The position numbers and the translations under genes are program-made. Positions 32,191-42,794 of a stretch of DNA of 48,957 nucleotides are shown here, in pieces (within the stretch, counting starts at the first letter, position 1; each line of letters starts with the position of its first letter). Source of the stretch: an uncultured Bacillota bacterium. GTDB taxonomy: Bacteria; Bacillota; Clostridia; Lachnospirales; Lachnospiraceae. The notes beneath the pieces are model-generated. The model was not told the DNA's origin. It did no database searches and saw only the letters and a program-made list of their open reading frames with translations. The stretch lies in the NCBI GenBank assembly GCA_949291945.1, contig CASEXH010000029.1, positions 1 through 48,957 on the forward strand. Direction: 5' to 3'.

Positions 32191-33045
32191 ATGAAGATCA
32201 TCATATTTGGCTGCGGCCAGGGAGGCCAAACCCTGGGTAATCTGCTGTCCGCCTCTGTCCGCCTTCTGGCGTTTGCCGACAATAATCCCCAGACTTGGGG
32301 AAAAGAATATGAGGGAATCCCTGTAATATCCCCTGCACAGATTCCTCAAATGGATCCCGACCTGGTCTGGATCGCCATCAAAAATCCAGCGGCCGCCTCC
32401 TCTGTACTTTCACAGCTTCAGGATCTGGGATACACCGGTCCTGTGCAGAATCTGTCTGCCCTTCTGGATCAGATAGACTTCCGGCTTGCCACGATCCGGC
32501 TTCTGGCGAAAGAGATCCGGCAGCGCTGTCTGCCCGGGGAAATTGCCGAGCTTGGGGTACACCAGGGCGCTTCCGCCCGGGAACTGAATCGGCTGTTCCC
32601 GGAAAGAAAGCTTTATCTTTTTGATACTTTTCAGGGCTTTCCGGAAAAAGCCCTTGCTGCAGAAGCTGAAAGAAATCCATCGGTCCGGTGGAAAGATGCT
32701 TTTCAGGATACCTCTGTTTCTCAGGTATTGGAACAGCTTCCTTATCCGGAGCAGGCAGTAATCTGTGCCGGATACTTTCCGGATTCTCTGCCCTCTGCGC
32801 CTCCCCGTTTTGCTTTTGTACATCTGGATCCGGACTTATACGAGTCTGTTGCCCAGGGGCTCCGGATTTTCTGGCCACTTCTGGTGTGCGGCGGTGTCAT
32901 TTTTGTCCATGATTACCGCAGTCTTCAGTTTCCCGGAGCCGGACAGGCAGTAAAAGAGTTCTGCAGGAAACACCGGCTTACCCCTCTGCCGCTGCCAGAT
33001 CTCCATGGAAGCGCTTTACTTGTCAAGCAGTCGGAAGACTCCTAA
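32191..33045 (+). CDS. TylF/MycF-type methyltransferase with N-terminal Rossmann-like domain
   Basis: 284 residues. Residues 1-95 (MKIIIFGCGQGGQTLGNLL) look like a dinucleotide-binding fold of the CoA-binding/sugar-pathway sensor type. Residues about 95-275 match the TylF family (PGEIAELGVHQGASARELNRLFPERKLYLFDTFQGFP), with HLDPDLYESVAQGL and VHDYRS as metal/catalytic residues. Known TylF members O-methylate sugars of macrolides; a substrate here is not obvious. Start at 32191 behind GGGGG. It is followed 67 bases later by the XdhC gene under the same Fur-like site. Confidence 0.8.
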   Translation: MKIIIFGCGQGGQTLGNLLSASVRLLAFADNNPQTWGKEYEGIPVISPAQIPQMDPDLVWIAIKNPAAASSVLSQLQDLGYTGPVQNLSALLDQIDFRLATIRLLAKEIRQRCLPGEIAELGVHQGASARELNRLFPERKLYLFDTFQGFPEKALAAEAERNPSVRWKDAFQDTSVSQVLEQLPYPEQAVICAGYFPDSLPSAPPRFAFVHLDPDLYESVAQGLRIFWPLLVCGGVIFVHDYRSLQFPGAGQAVKEFCRKHRLTPLPLPDLHGSALLVKQSEDS

Positions 33046-33112
33046 ACGCAAGCTAAAAATATGTTTAAAAACGGCAGTCTCAGATCCTGCCGCCAGGAAA
33101 GGAGTTCAGATT

Positions 33113-34141
33113 ATGTCAGAATTATATAATCTCATCGCCTCCTGTAATCCCAATCGCCAGAGCCTTATCCTCACAGCTCTGGATGGAACAGCAGCAGGTG
33201 AAAAGGCTTTTTTTGCAGATGGTTCTCTTCAGTGGGAATCCGGAAAAGAAGGATTCTTCTCTCATTTTGCCGAAAATCTTCCGGATATTTCTGCCCCCGG
33301 TATTATCACCGAGAACAGTACACGGATCTTCTGTGAGTTTCCGGCGCATGAACAAAAGCTGGTGATCTGCGGCGCCGGTCATGTATCCATTCCAGTGATC
33401 CAGATCGGACGTATGATCGGCTGTACTGTCACAGTCCTGGAAGACCGCCCCAAATTTGCCGACAATGCCAGAAGAGCCGGTGCAGATACTGTGCTCTGCC
33501 AGCCTTTTGAAGAAGGGCTGAAAAAAATCCCCGGGGATAGGGATACCTATTTTATCATTGTGACCAGAGGCCACCGTTACGATCAGGTGTGTCTGGAAAA
33601 GATCATGAAAAAAGAGCATGCCTATATCGGCATGATGGGAAGCCGGGCCCGGACTGTCAAAGTAAAACAGGCTCTGCTGGAACAAGGCGCTGATCCCCAG
33701 ATACTGGAATCCGTACACACTCCCATCGGTCTGCCTATCGGAGGAGAAACACCTGAAGAGATCGGCGTCTCCATCATAGCTGAAGTGATACAGAAAAAAA
33801 ACCGCTGCCGGAAGCGGGGCGGTTTTACAAAAGAGATCCTCAGGGCAATCCTTAATGAAGAGGATAAAGACATAAAAAAAGTACTGGCCACTATTGTGAC
33901 GAAAAAAGGCTCCTCTCCCAGGGAAGCCGGAACAAAAATGCTCATCTGCCAGGATGGGCGGACTGTAGGAACCATTGGAGGCGGTTGTCTGGAAGCAGAT
34001 ATCATCCAGAGATCCCTCCGTCTTATGTCCCAGGAAAACCTCCCTCTGGTCCTCCATCATGCTGATATGACTGGAAAAGATGCTGAAGACGAAGGCATGG
34101 TCTGCGGCGGTATGGTGGATGTCTTATTAGAAGTTCTGTAA
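33113..34141 (+). CDS. xdhC: XdhC-family molybdenum hydroxylase accessory protein
   Basis: 342 residues from the ATG at 33113 (AAAGGAG 8 bases upstream; the frame is open back to 33005 without a good site). A Rossmann domain with LVICGAGHVSIPVIQIGRM and FIIVTRGHRYDQVCLEK (about 85-235) comes first, and the XdhC/CoxI segment (KGSSPREAGTKMLI, GTIGGGCLEADI, EGMVCGGMVDVLLEVL) is at the end (about 245-342). In the classic XdhC the order is reversed. XdhC receives and inserts sulfurated Moco into the hydroxylase; here its client is presumably the nearby Mop-type enzyme. Confidence 0.9.
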   Translation: MSELYNLIASCNPNRQSLILTALDGTAAGEKAFFADGSLQWESGKEGFFSHFAENLPDISAPGIITENSTRIFCEFPAHEQKLVICGAGHVSIPVIQIGRMIGCTVTVLEDRPKFADNARRAGADTVLCQPFEEGLKKIPGDRDTYFIIVTRGHRYDQVCLEKIMKKEHAYIGMMGSRARTVKVKQALLEQGADPQILESVHTPIGLPIGGETPEEIGVSIIAEVIQKKNRCRKRGGFTKEILRAILNEEDKDIKKVLATIVTKKGSSPREAGTKMLICQDGRTVGTIGGGCLEADIIQRSLRLMSQENLPLVLHHADMTGKDAEDEGMVCGGMVDVLLEVL

Positions 34142-34148
34142 CAGAAAA

Positions 34149-34175
34149 ACCCCGGCAGCCTTTCGGCTCCGGGGT
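34149..34175. terminator. Terminator of tuf, possibly shared with xdhC
   Basis: ACCCCGG-AGCC pairs with GGCT-CCGGGGT with one bulged C and a TTTC loop. On the minus strand TTTTTC follows, the form of the tuf terminator. On the plus strand no U-run is present, but it may still stop xdhC. Confidence 0.78.
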
Positions 34176-34246
34176 AATCTTATGCTTGGACACAAAGTTA
34201 TCTTTTGATAACAGATTCTATTTTTATACTGGTTCTTCTCGAATGA

Positions 34247-35440
34247 TTACTCGATGATAGAAGCAACACGACCTGAACCTACAGTTCTACCACCCTCACG
34301 GATAGCGAATGTAAGACCCTGGCTCATAGCGATTGGGTGGATCAGTTCGATTGTCATTTCTACGTTATCACCAGGCATGCACATTTCTGTACCTTCTGGC
34401 AGTAAGCAAACACCAGTTACGTCTGTTGTTCTGAAGTAGAACTGTGGACGGTAGTTGTTGAAGAATGGTGTATGACGGCCACCTTCGTCTTTTGTCAGAA
34501 CGTAAACCTGAGCTGTGAATTTTGTATGGCAGGTAATTGTTCCTGGTTTAGCCAGAACCTGTCCTCTTTCGATTTCGTTTCTCTGAACACCACGAAGCAG
34601 AGCACCGATGTTATCACCAGCCTGAGCCTCGTCTAACAGCTTACGGAACATTTCGATTCCAGTTACAACAACTTTACGTGTTTCTTCTTTCAGACCAACG
34701 ATTTCAACTTCTTCAGATACATGCAGTGTACCAGCTTCTACTCTACCAGTAGCAACTGTACCACGTCCTGTGATGGAGAATACGTCCTCTACAGGCATGA
34801 TGAATGGTTTGTCTGTGTCACGCTGTGGATCTGGGATATAGCTGTCAACAGCATCCATCAGTTCCATAACTTTGTCACCCCACTCGCTGTCTGGATCTTC
34901 CAGAGCTTTCAGAGCAGAACCCTGGATGATTGGTGTGTCATCGCCTGGGAACTCGTACTCATTCAGCAGTTCACGGATTTCCATATCTACCAGCTCAAGA
35001 AGCTCTTCGTCGTCAACCATATCACATTTGTTCATGAAAACAACGATGTAAGGAACGCCTACCTGACGAGACAGCAGGATGTGCTCTTTTGTCTGAGCCA
35101 TAACACCGTCTGTAGCAGCTACTACTAAGATAGCTCCATCCATCTGAGCTGCACCTGTGATCATGTTCTTAACGTAGTCAGCATGTCCTGGGCAGTCAAC
35201 GTGTGCATAGTGACGTTTTTCTGTTTCATACTCAACGTGTGCTGTAGAGATTGTGATACCACGTTCTCTTTCTTCTGGAGCTTTATCAATGTTCTCAAAA
35301 TCTGTAGCTGTGTTACCAGCAACTCTGTGAGAAAGTACTTTTGTGATAGCAGCTGTTAAAGTTGTTTTACCATGGTCAACGTGTCCGATGGTACCAATGT
35401 TACAATGCGGTTTGCTTCTTTCAAATTTAGCTTTAGCCAT
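34247..35440 (-). CDS. tuf: Elongation factor Tu
   Basis: 397 residues, the family norm. G1 GHVDHGKTT, the switch [27 protein letters not shown] and SALK motifs are all intact. Delivers aminoacyl-tRNA to the ribosome. Starts ATG behind GGAGG. Single-gene unit with its own promoter, last of the str cluster. Confidence 0.98.
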   Translation of the reverse strand: MAKAKFERSKPHCNIGTIGHVDHGKTTLTAAITKVLSHRVAGNTATDFENIDKAPEERERGITISTAHVEYETEKRHYAHVDCPGHADYVKNMITGAAQMDGAILVVAATDGVMAQTKEHILLSRQVGVPYIVVFMNKCDMVDDEELLELVDMEIRELLNEYEFPGDDTPIIQGSALKALEDPDSEWGDKVMELMDAVDSYIPDPQRDTDKPFIMPVEDVFSITGRGTVATGRVEAGTLHVSEEVEIVGLKEETRKVVVTGIEMFRKLLDEAQAGDNIGALLRGVQRNEIERGQVLAKPGTITCHTKFTAQVYVLTKDEGGRHTPFFNNYRPQFYFRTTDVTGVCLLPEGTEMCMPGDNVEMTIELIHPIAMSQGLTFAIREGGRTVGSGRVASIIE

Positions 35441-35543
35441 TTTGAATGTCCTCCTTGTTTAACATGCGCCCCGTCTGGGCAAATTTTAATTTTTATTGTT
35501 GCCTCATAACGAGGCGGTTGATATAGTCAACCTGCTAACCTTG

Positions 35544-35572
35544 ATTATATTGCAAATCAAGGATATTTGCAA
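35544..35572 (-). promoter_or_regulatory. Promoter of tuf
   Basis: TTGCAA (35567-35572) and TATAAT (35544-35549) on the minus strand are 17 bases apart. An 8-base inverted repeat, CCTTGATT and AATCAAGG at 35539-35562, spans the -10. The leader then carries three small hairpins (GTTGA-TCAAC, GCCTC-GAGGC, TGCCC-GGGCG). Confidence 0.72.
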
Positions 35573-35575
35573 GTT

Positions 35576-37696
35576 TTATTTACCTGATTTTCCTGCCAGA
35601 ACCTTTTCCTGTACAGACTTGGGAACCTGTTCATATTTCTCAAAGAACATAGAGTAGTTACCACGTCCCTGGGTTCTGGAACGCAGGTCTGTTGCGTATC
35701 CGAACATCTCTGCCAGAGGAACGAATCCACGGATCATTTTACCTCCGCCGATATCGTCCATACCTTCGATACGTCCGCGGCGGGAGTTGATATCACCGAT
35801 AACATCGCCCATGTAGTCTTCAGGAGTTGTAACTTCGACTCTCATGATAGGCTCCAGAAGGATTGGAGCTCCTTTTGACATAGCATCCTTAAACGCAAGA
35901 GAACCTGCAATATGGAATGCCATTTCGGAAGAGTCCACTTCATGGTAGGATCCGTCATATACGTTTGCATGGATACCCACTACAGGGAATCCGCCCAGGA
36001 TACCGGCTTTCATAGCCTCTTCGATACCTTCTCCTACTGCCGGGATGTATTCTTTCGGGATAGCACCGCCGACAACAGTAGATTCAAACTTATAAGTTTC
36101 CTCGCCGTTTGCATCCATAGGCTCGAATTTAACTTTACAGTGACCGTACTGTCCGCGACCACCAGACTGTTTTGCATATTTGCTGTCAACGTCAACTGGT
36201 TTTGTGATTGTCTCTTTGTAAGCAACCTGAGGAGCACCTACGTTAGCTTCTACTTTGAACTCACGAAGAAGACGGTCAACGATGATCTCCAGGTGAAGCT
36301 CACCCATACCGGCGATAATCGTCTGTCCAGTTTCCTGATCTGTATGAGCACGGAAAGTTGGGTCTTCCTCTGCAAGTTTTGCAAGAGCTTCGCCCAGTTT
36401 GCCCTGACCTGCTTTTGTCTTAGGCTCAATAGCCAGCTCGATAACAGGATCCGGGAATTCCATGGACTCCAGGATTACAGGATGCTGCTCGTCGCAGAGT
36501 GTATCACCTGTAGTAGTAAATTTGAAACCGATAGCGGCTGCAATATCACCAGAGTAAACTTTATCCAGTTCATGACGTTTGTTGGCGTGCATCTGCAGGA
36601 TACGTCCAACACGTTCTTTTTTGCCTTTTGTAGCGTTCAGTACATAAGAACCGGAGTTCATAGTACCTGAATAAACTCTGAAGTATGCCAGCTTACCAAC
36701 GAATGGGTCTGTCATGATCTTGAATGCCAGAGCTGCGAAAGGCTCGTCATCAGAAGCATGCTTCTCAATTTCATTTCCATCAAGGTCTGTACCCTTGATA
36801 GCAGGAATATCTGTAGGAGCGGGCATGTACTCCAGGATAGCGTCCAGAAGTTTCTGAACACCTTTGTTTCTGTAAGCAGAACCGCAGCATACAGGAACAG
36901 CGGCGCACTCGCAAGTAGCTTTTCTCAGAACTTTTTTCAGTTCATCTACAGAAGGCTCTTCACCTTCCAGATAAGCCATCATCAGGTCGTCATCCAGCTC
37001 GCAGATCTTTTCAATCAGCTCTGTATGATACAACTCTGCTTCTTCCTGCATATCTTCCGGGATATCGGTAACAGAAATGTCGTCGCCCTTCTCATCATTA
37101 TAGATGTAGGCCTGCATTTCAAACAGGTCGATGATTCCTTTGAATTCATCTTCCTTACCGATAGGCAGCTGTACACAGATAGCATTCTTTCCTAAACGGG
37201 TTTTAATCTGATCTACAGCATTATAGAAGTTTGCACCTAAAATGTCCATCTTGTTGATGAAAGCCATACGAGGTACATTGTAGGTGTCAGCCTGACGCCA
37301 TACGTTTTCTGACTGGGGTTCAACACCGCCCTTAGCACAGAACACACCGACAGCACCGTCCAGAACACGCAGAGAACGCTCAACCTCTACAGTAAAGTCT
37401 ACGTGTCCAGGTGTATCAATGATGTTGATACGATGCTCCAAAGCGCCTGGCTTTGGTTTGGTCTTCTCTTCCAGTGTCCAGTGACATGTTGTGGCAGCGG
37501 AAGTAATTGTGATACCTCTTTCCTGCTCCTGCTCCATCCAGTCCATGGTAGCGGTTCCTTCATGAGTATCACCAATCTTATAGTTTACACCGGTATAGTA
37601 TAAGATACGCTCTGTCAGAGTTGTCTTACCGGCATCGATGTGTGCCATAATACCAATGTTTCTGGTTCTCTCTAATGGATATTCTCTTCCAGCCAA
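35576..37696 (-). CDS. fusA: Elongation factor G
   Basis: 706 residues, normal length. GTPase motifs [17 protein letters not shown] and NKMD; all five domains run through to [10 protein letters not shown]. Catalyses ribosomal translocation; fusidic acid target. The start codon appears to be TTG (37694-37696): codons read TTG GCT GGA AGA with AGGAGG 8 bases before, and no in-frame ATG fits the N-terminus. It starts 15 bases after the rpsG stop. Confidence 0.97.
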   Translation of the reverse strand: MAGREYPLERTRNIGIMAHIDAGKTTLTERILYYTGVNYKIGDTHEGTATMDWMEQEQERGITITSAATTCHWTLEEKTKPKPGALEHRINIIDTPGHVDFTVEVERSLRVLDGAVGVFCAKGGVEPQSENVWRQADTYNVPRMAFINKMDILGANFYNAVDQIKTRLGKNAICVQLPIGKEDEFKGIIDLFEMQAYIYNDEKGDDISVTDIPEDMQEEAELYHTELIEKICELDDDLMMAYLEGEEPSVDELKKVLRKATCECAAVPVCCGSAYRNKGVQKLLDAILEYMPAPTDIPAIKGTDLDGNEIEKHASDDEPFAALAFKIMTDPFVGKLAYFRVYSGTMNSGSYVLNATKGKKERVGRILQMHANKRHELDKVYSGDIAAAIGFKFTTTGDTLCDEQHPVILESMEFPDPVIELAIEPKTKAGQGKLGEALAKLAEEDPTFRAHTDQETGQTIIAGMGELHLEIIVDRLLREFKVEANVGAPQVAYKETITKPVDVDSKYAKQSGGRGQYGHCKVKFEPMDANGEETYKFESTVVGGAIPKEYIPAVGEGIEEAMKAGILGGFPVVGIHANVYDGSYHEVDSSEMAFHIAGSLAFKDAMSKGAPILLEPIMRVEVTTPEDYMGDVIGDINSRRGRIEGMDDIGGGKMIRGFVPLAEMFGYATDLRSRTQGRGNYSMFFEKYEQVPKSVQEKVLAGKSGK

Positions 37697-37711
37697 TTGG
37701 ATTTCCTCCTC

Positions 37712-38209
<498 letters not shown>

Positions 38210-38345
38210 TTAAATCATAGGTACTCACACAAACTATTCTGCATGTTCGCACTCGGTAGCTTCTCTATATAAACCCGCAGCCACTTATGGGCTTATGGAA
38301 TCCCGGTACAATTTAATAGTTCTCTGTGACTTCTATGAATTCATC

Positions 38346-38365
38346 ATAACAGCCTGGGCTGTTAT
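38346..38365. other. 9-base hairpin between rpsL and rpsG
   Basis: ATAACAGCC (38346-38354) and GGCTGTTAT (38357-38365) form a perfect stem with a 2-base loop, 28 bases after rpsL. No U-run follows on the minus strand, so it is more likely a processing or regulatory element than a terminator. The rest of the gap (38183-38345) shows no clear promoter or gene. Confidence 0.45.
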
Positions 38366-38392
38366 TCTGGATTTATAAATTTAGTCGCTTAA

Positions 38393-38806
38393 TTATTTTT
38401 TCGGTCTCTTAGCACCGTATTTAGAACGGGCCTGACGTCTGTTAGCAACGCCTGCGGTATCTAATGTACCACGGATGATGTGGTATCTGGTACCTGGTAA
38501 GTCTTTTACCCTACCGCCACGGATCAGAACAACGCTGTGCTCCTGTAAGTTGTGACCTTCTCCCGGAATGTAGCTTGTTACTTCGATTCCATTGGAAAGA
38601 CGAACTCTGGCGATCTTTCTAAGAGCTGAGTTAGGCTTCTTAGGTGTAGCAGTCTTAACAGCAGTACATACACCTCTCTTCTGTGGAGAAGACATATCGG
38701 AAGTTTTTTTCCGTAAAGAGTTGTAGCTCTTCTGAAGTGCAGGTGCTGTAGACTTCTTGGTTGTAGTCTGGCGTCCTTTTCTTACTAACTGATTAAATGT
38801 TGGCAT
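38393..38806 (-). CDS. rpsL: 30S ribosomal protein S12
   Basis: 137 residues, standard. [11 protein letters not shown] and GGRVKDLPG carry the lysines where streptomycin-resistance mutations arise, both wild type here. First gene of the ribosomal protein-elongation factor part of the str cluster, with its own near-perfect promoter upstream. ATG behind GGAGG. Confidence 0.98.
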   Translation of the reverse strand: MPTFNQLVRKGRQTTTKKSTAPALQKSYNSLRKKTSDMSSPQKRGVCTAVKTATPKKPNSALRKIARVRLSNGIEVTSYIPGEGHNLQEHSVVLIRGGRVKDLPGTRYHIIRGTLDTAGVANRRQARSKYGAKRPKK

Positions 38807-38836
38807 TCCTTTTCACCTCCTGTAGAATTTGCGGGT

Positions 38837-38894
38837 CCTTCTATAATATATATAGAAGGAATAGTGGCTGCCAGTTATTCATCCTCATGAATAA
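38837..38894 (-). other. Two hairpins in the rpsL leader
   Basis: CCTTCTATA (38837-38845) pairs with TATAGAAGG (38851-38859), and TTATTCAT (38875-38882) pairs with ATGAATAA (38887-38894). Both lie in the long leader between the promoter and rpsL and could bind a ribosomal protein, though neither matches a known S7 or S12 site. Confidence 0.5.
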
Positions 38895-38941
38895 ACTTTT
38901 TCGCACACAAAAAAAACTTGCGTATTTTTGCACGCTCTCTC

Positions 38942-38970
38942 ATTATATCCACCAGGATTTTCCCTGTCAA
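38942..38970 (-). promoter_or_regulatory. Consensus promoter of rpsL
   Basis: TTGACA (38965-38970), a 17-base spacer and TATAAT (38942-38947), all matching the housekeeping consensus exactly, on the minus strand. The leader to rpsL is about 125 bases. Confidence 0.92.
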
Positions 38971-38999
38971 GGATTTTTTCAAAATTTTTCTAAAAATAC

Positions 39000-39034
39000 A
39001 AAAGGCTGCACAGAAGTTTCTGCAGCAGCCTTTT
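39000..39034 (-). terminator. Terminator after rpoC
   Basis: AAAAGGCTGC (39000-39009) and GCAGCCTTTT (39025-39034) pair, with an inner stem CAGAA-TTCTG. On the minus strand a U-rich stretch TTTTGTATTTTT follows. It lies between rpoC and the rpsL promoter. Confidence 0.85.
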
Positions 39035-39078
39035 CTTACATTTCCCACAAAGCAGATCCTCCGAAATCTGCCTTCTGT

Positions 39079-42000
39079 TTATTCTTCTATTAATTCAGCC
39101 TCTTCCTCGTCTTCGGAAAGTTCTTCTTCCTCCAGAACGCTTTCATCCAGAATCTCCTGATCCTGAACTTCGTCTTCCTGGATATCCTCTTCCAGATCCA
39201 GCTCTTCTTCCTCTTCGTCAGGGATCAGATCTGTATCCAGACGGACATTGGAATATTTTTTCATACCGGTTCCTGCCGGGATCAGCTTACCAATAAGAAC
39301 GTTTTCTTTCAGACCGATCAGCGGGTCAATCTTGCCCTTGATGGCAGCTTCTGTCAGAACCTTTGTGGTCTCCTGGAAGGAGGCCGCAGACAGGAAAGAG
39401 TTGGTGGCAAGAGAAGCTTTGGTAATACCCAGCATTACCTGTTTTCCTTCTGCCGGTTCTTTTCCTTCTGCGATCAGCTCCTGATTTTTCTCTTCAAAAT
39501 CCAGAACATCTACCAGTGTTCCTGGCAGGAAGTCTGTATCTCCATTGTCCTCCACACGGATCTTCTTCAGCATCTGACGTACGATAACCTCGATGTGCTT
39601 ATCGTTGATCTCAACACCCTGGAGACGGTAAACTCTCTGTACCTCGCGGAGCATGTAGTCCTGTACGGCGCGAACGCCTTTGATACGAAGGATATCGTGA
39701 GGATTTACAGAACCTTCTGTCAGCTCGTCTCCGGCTTCCAGATAATCTCCGTCCTGAACCTTAATACGGGAACCATATGGAATCAGGTAAGTCTTAGATT
39801 CACCGCTCTCATTATCTGTTACAATGATCTCACGTTTTTTCTTTGTATCTTTCAGTGTGGCAACACCTTTGATCTCTGTGATGATAGCAAGACCCTTAGG
39901 CTTCCTTGCCTCGAAAAGCTCCTCCACACGGGGAAGACCCTGTGTGATATCGCCGCCGGCCACACCGCCGGTATGGAAGGTACGCATAGTCAGCTGTGTA
40001 CCTGGCTCACCGATAGACTGAGCTGCGATAATACCGATAGATTCACCTACCTGTACCGGCTCGCCGGTAGCCATGTTGGCGCCGTAACATTTTGCACAAA
40101 CACCAATCTTGCACTTACAGGTAAGGATTGTACGGATTTTCACTGCATTGTATGGCTTGCCGTCATCTCTTACACCATCTTTTACCACACGGGCCGCACG
40201 TTTCGGAGTGATCATATGGTTTGCCTTAACGATCACATTTCCATCTTTATCTTTGATCGTCTCGCAGGAAAAGCGTCCTGTAATACGCTCCTGAAGACTT
40301 TCGATCTCTTCCTTGCCGTCAGCAAAAGCTTTTACCCATATACCTGGGATTTCACCTTTATCTTCGCAGCAGTCTACTTCCCGGACAATCATTTCCTGGG
40401 AAACGTCTACCAGACGTCTGGTGAGGTAACCGGAATCGGCAGTACGCAGAGCCGTATCGGAAAGACCTTTACGAGCTCCGTGAGCAGACATGAAGTATTC
40501 CAATACGTCCAGACCTTCACGGAAGTTAGACTTAATTGGCAGCTCGATGGTATGACCAGTTGTATCGGCCATCAGACCACGCATACCTGCCAGCTGTTTG
40601 ATCTGTTTATCAGATCCACGGGCACCGGAGTCAGCCATCATATAAATGTTGTTATACTTATCCAGTCCGTCCAGCAGAGCCTTTGTCAGGGCATCGTCCG
40701 TCTTCTTCCAGGTATCTACAACTTCTTTATAACGCTCTTCCTCTGTGATGAGACCACGCTTAAAGTTCTTAGTGATCAGGTCTACAGTATCCTGAGCCTG
40801 CTGGATCATCTCCGGCTTCTGAGGCGGCACGGTCATATCAGAAATAGATACGGTCATGGCTGCTCTTGTAGAATATTTGTATCCCATAGCTTTAATGTCG
40901 TCCAGAACCTCTGCTGTCTTGGTAGCGCCATGGGTATTGATAACTTTTTCCAGAATCTGCTTTAACTGCTTCTTTCCTACCAGGAAATCGATTTCCGGAA
41001 GAAGTTCGTTTCCGGGAATGGTTCTGTCTACAAAGCCCAGATCCTGTGGCAGGATTTCGTTAAAGAGCAGACGTCCAAGAGTAGAATGAACATTGCCCTG
41101 AAGCACTGTTCCGTCAGGCATAGTCTTTTTCTCTCTTACGACGATCTTTGTCTGAAGAGTAATAGCCTGGTTTTCATAAGCCAAGATTGCCTCGTTTACG
41201 CTCTTGAAAGCTTTTCCTTCGCCTTTGCTTCCTGGTCTTTCCTGAGTCAGATAATAGATACCCAGGACCATATCCTGTGAAGGAACGGCCACAGGACCAC
41301 CATCAGAAGGTTTCAGCAGGTTGTTTGGTGACAGCAGAAGGAAGCGGCATTCTGCCTGAGCTTCCACAGACAGTGGAAGGTGAACAGCCATCTGATCACC
41401 GTCAAAGTCTGCGTTGAACGCTGTACAAACCAAAGGATGAAGCTTGATAGCCTTACCCTCTACCAGGATGGGCTCGAAAGCCTGGATACCCAGTCTGTGA
41501 AGGGTAGGAGCACGGTTTAACATAACCGGATGTTCTTTAATAACGTCTTCCAGTACGTCCCATACTGCAGGCTCCAGCTTCTCCACCATCTTTTTGGCAT
41601 TTTTAATATTATGAGCGGTGCCGTTTGACACCAGTTCTTTCATAACAAAAGGTTTGAACAGCTCAATAGCCATTTCCTTGGGCAGACCGCACTGATAGAT
41701 CTTCAGTTCCGGTCCTACTACAATAACGGAACGTCCTGAGTAGTCTACACGTTTACCCAGCAGGTTCTGACGGAAACGTCCGGATTTACCTTTCAGCATA
41801 TCGGAAAGGGATTTCAGGGCTCTGTTTCCGGGACCTGTAACGGGGCGTCCCCGGCGTCCGTTGTCAATAAGGGCATCTACTGCTTCCTGGAGCATTCTCT
41901 TCTCGTTGCGGACAATGATATCCGGAGCGCCCAGCTCCAGCAGTCTTTTCAGACGGTTGTTTCTGTTGATGATCCTCCTGTACAGATCATTTAAGTCAGA

Positions 42001-42777
42001 GGTGGCAAAACGTCCGCCGTCCAGCTGTACCATAGGACGCAGATCCGGCGGGATCACCGGAACTACTGTCATGATCATCCACTCAGGTCTGTTTCCGGAT
42101 TCCCGGAAAGCCTCTACTACTTCCAGACGTTTGATAATACGGGCTCTCTTCTGACCTGTGGAATCTTTCAGTCCTGCCTTCAATTCTGCAGATTCTTTCT
42201 CCAGGTCAATGGCCTCCAGCAGTTCTTTGATGGACTCAGCCCCCATTCCCACACGGAAAGTCTCCCCGTATTTTTCTCTGGCATCCTGGTATTCTTTCTC
42301 TGTAAGGACCTGTTTGTACTGGAGATCCGTAGTTCCCGGATCCAGTACGATATAGCTGGCAAAATACAGAACCTTCTCCAATGTTCTGGGTGACAGGTCC
42401 AGGATCAGACCCATTCTGGAAGGGATACCCTTAAAATACCAGATGTGGGAAACCGGCGCTGCCAGCTCAATGTGTCCCATACGCTCTCTGCGGACAGAGG
42501 ACTTGGTAACTTCCACGCCGCATCTGTCACAGATAACCCCTTTGTAACGGATTTTCTTATACTTACCGCAATGGCACTCCCAGTCTTTGCTGGGTCCGAA
42601 AATCCTCTCGCAGAAAAGGCCGTCCTTTTCTGGCTTTAATGTTCTATAATTAATGGTTTCTGGTTTCTTTACCTCACCATGAGACCATTCCCGGATCTTC
42701 TCCGGAGATGCCAGTCCAATCTTAATGGCATCAAAAGTCAATGGCTGATATACCTCTTTGTTTGCTGTTTCTGGCAT
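39079..42777 (-). CDS. rpoC: RNA polymerase beta' subunit
   Basis: 1232 residues. Zinc knuckle [20 protein letters not shown] near residues 68-88, catalytic [16 protein letters not shown] (three Mg2+-binding Asp) and the bridge/trigger-loop region further on. It ends in a strongly acidic tail (about the last 50 residues, rich in Glu and Asp). ATG behind AAGGAG, 17 bases after rpoB. Largest subunit pair of the core polymerase. Confidence 0.98.
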   Translation of the reverse strand: MPETANKEVYQPLTFDAIKIGLASPEKIREWSHGEVKKPETINYRTLKPEKDGLFCERIFGPSKDWECHCGKYKKIRYKGVICDRCGVEVTKSSVRRERMGHIELAAPVSHIWYFKGIPSRMGLILDLSPRTLEKVLYFASYIVLDPGTTDLQYKQVLTEKEYQDAREKYGETFRVGMGAESIKELLEAIDLEKESAELKAGLKDSTGQKRARIIKRLEVVEAFRESGNRPEWMIMTVVPVIPPDLRPMVQLDGGRFATSDLNDLYRRIINRNNRLKRLLELGAPDIIVRNEKRMLQEAVDALIDNGRRGRPVTGPGNRALKSLSDMLKGKSGRFRQNLLGKRVDYSGRSVIVVGPELKIYQCGLPKEMAIELFKPFVMKELVSNGTAHNIKNAKKMVEKLEPAVWDVLEDVIKEHPVMLNRAPTLHRLGIQAFEPILVEGKAIKLHPLVCTAFNADFDGDQMAVHLPLSVEAQAECRFLLLSPNNLLKPSDGGPVAVPSQDMVLGIYYLTQERPGSKGEGKAFKSVNEAILAYENQAITLQTKIVVREKKTMPDGTVLQGNVHSTLGRLLFNEILPQDLGFVDRTIPGNELLPEIDFLVGKKQLKQILEKVINTHGATKTAEVLDDIKAMGYKYSTRAAMTVSISDMTVPPQKPEMIQQAQDTVDLITKNFKRGLITEEERYKEVVDTWKKTDDALTKALLDGLDKYNNIYMMADSGARGSDKQIKQLAGMRGLMADTTGHTIELPIKSNFREGLDVLEYFMSAHGARKGLSDTALRTADSGYLTRRLVDVSQEMIVREVDCCEDKGEIPGIWVKAFADGKEEIESLQERITGRFSCETIKDKDGNVIVKANHMITPKRAARVVKDGVRDDGKPYNAVKIRTILTCKCKIGVCAKCYGANMATGEPVQVGESIGIIAAQSIGEPGTQLTMRTFHTGGVAGGDITQGLPRVEELFEARKPKGLAIITEIKGVATLKDTKKKREIIVTDNESGESKTYLIPYGSRIKVQDGDYLEAGDELTEGSVNPHDILRIKGVRAVQDYMLREVQRVYRLQGVEINDKHIEVIVRQMLKKIRVEDNGDTDFLPGTLVDVLDFEEKNQELIAEGKEPAEGKQVMLGITKASLATNSFLSAASFQETTKVLTEAAIKGKIDPLIGLKENVLIGKLIPAGTGMKKYSNVRLDTDLIPDEEEEELDLEEDIQEDEVQDQEILDESVLEEEELSEDEEEAELIEE

Positions 42778-42794
42778 TGCGGACTCCTTTCCTA

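Noticed and set aside
33005..33112. N-terminal extension of XdhC to 33005
   Set aside because: The extension runs inside the TylF gene, has no ribosome-binding site and the chosen start at 33113 has a good one.
39595..40965. 456-residue plus-strand frame opposite rpoC
   Set aside because: It is the reverse-complement shadow of rpoC; the codon pattern and all homology belong to the minus strand.
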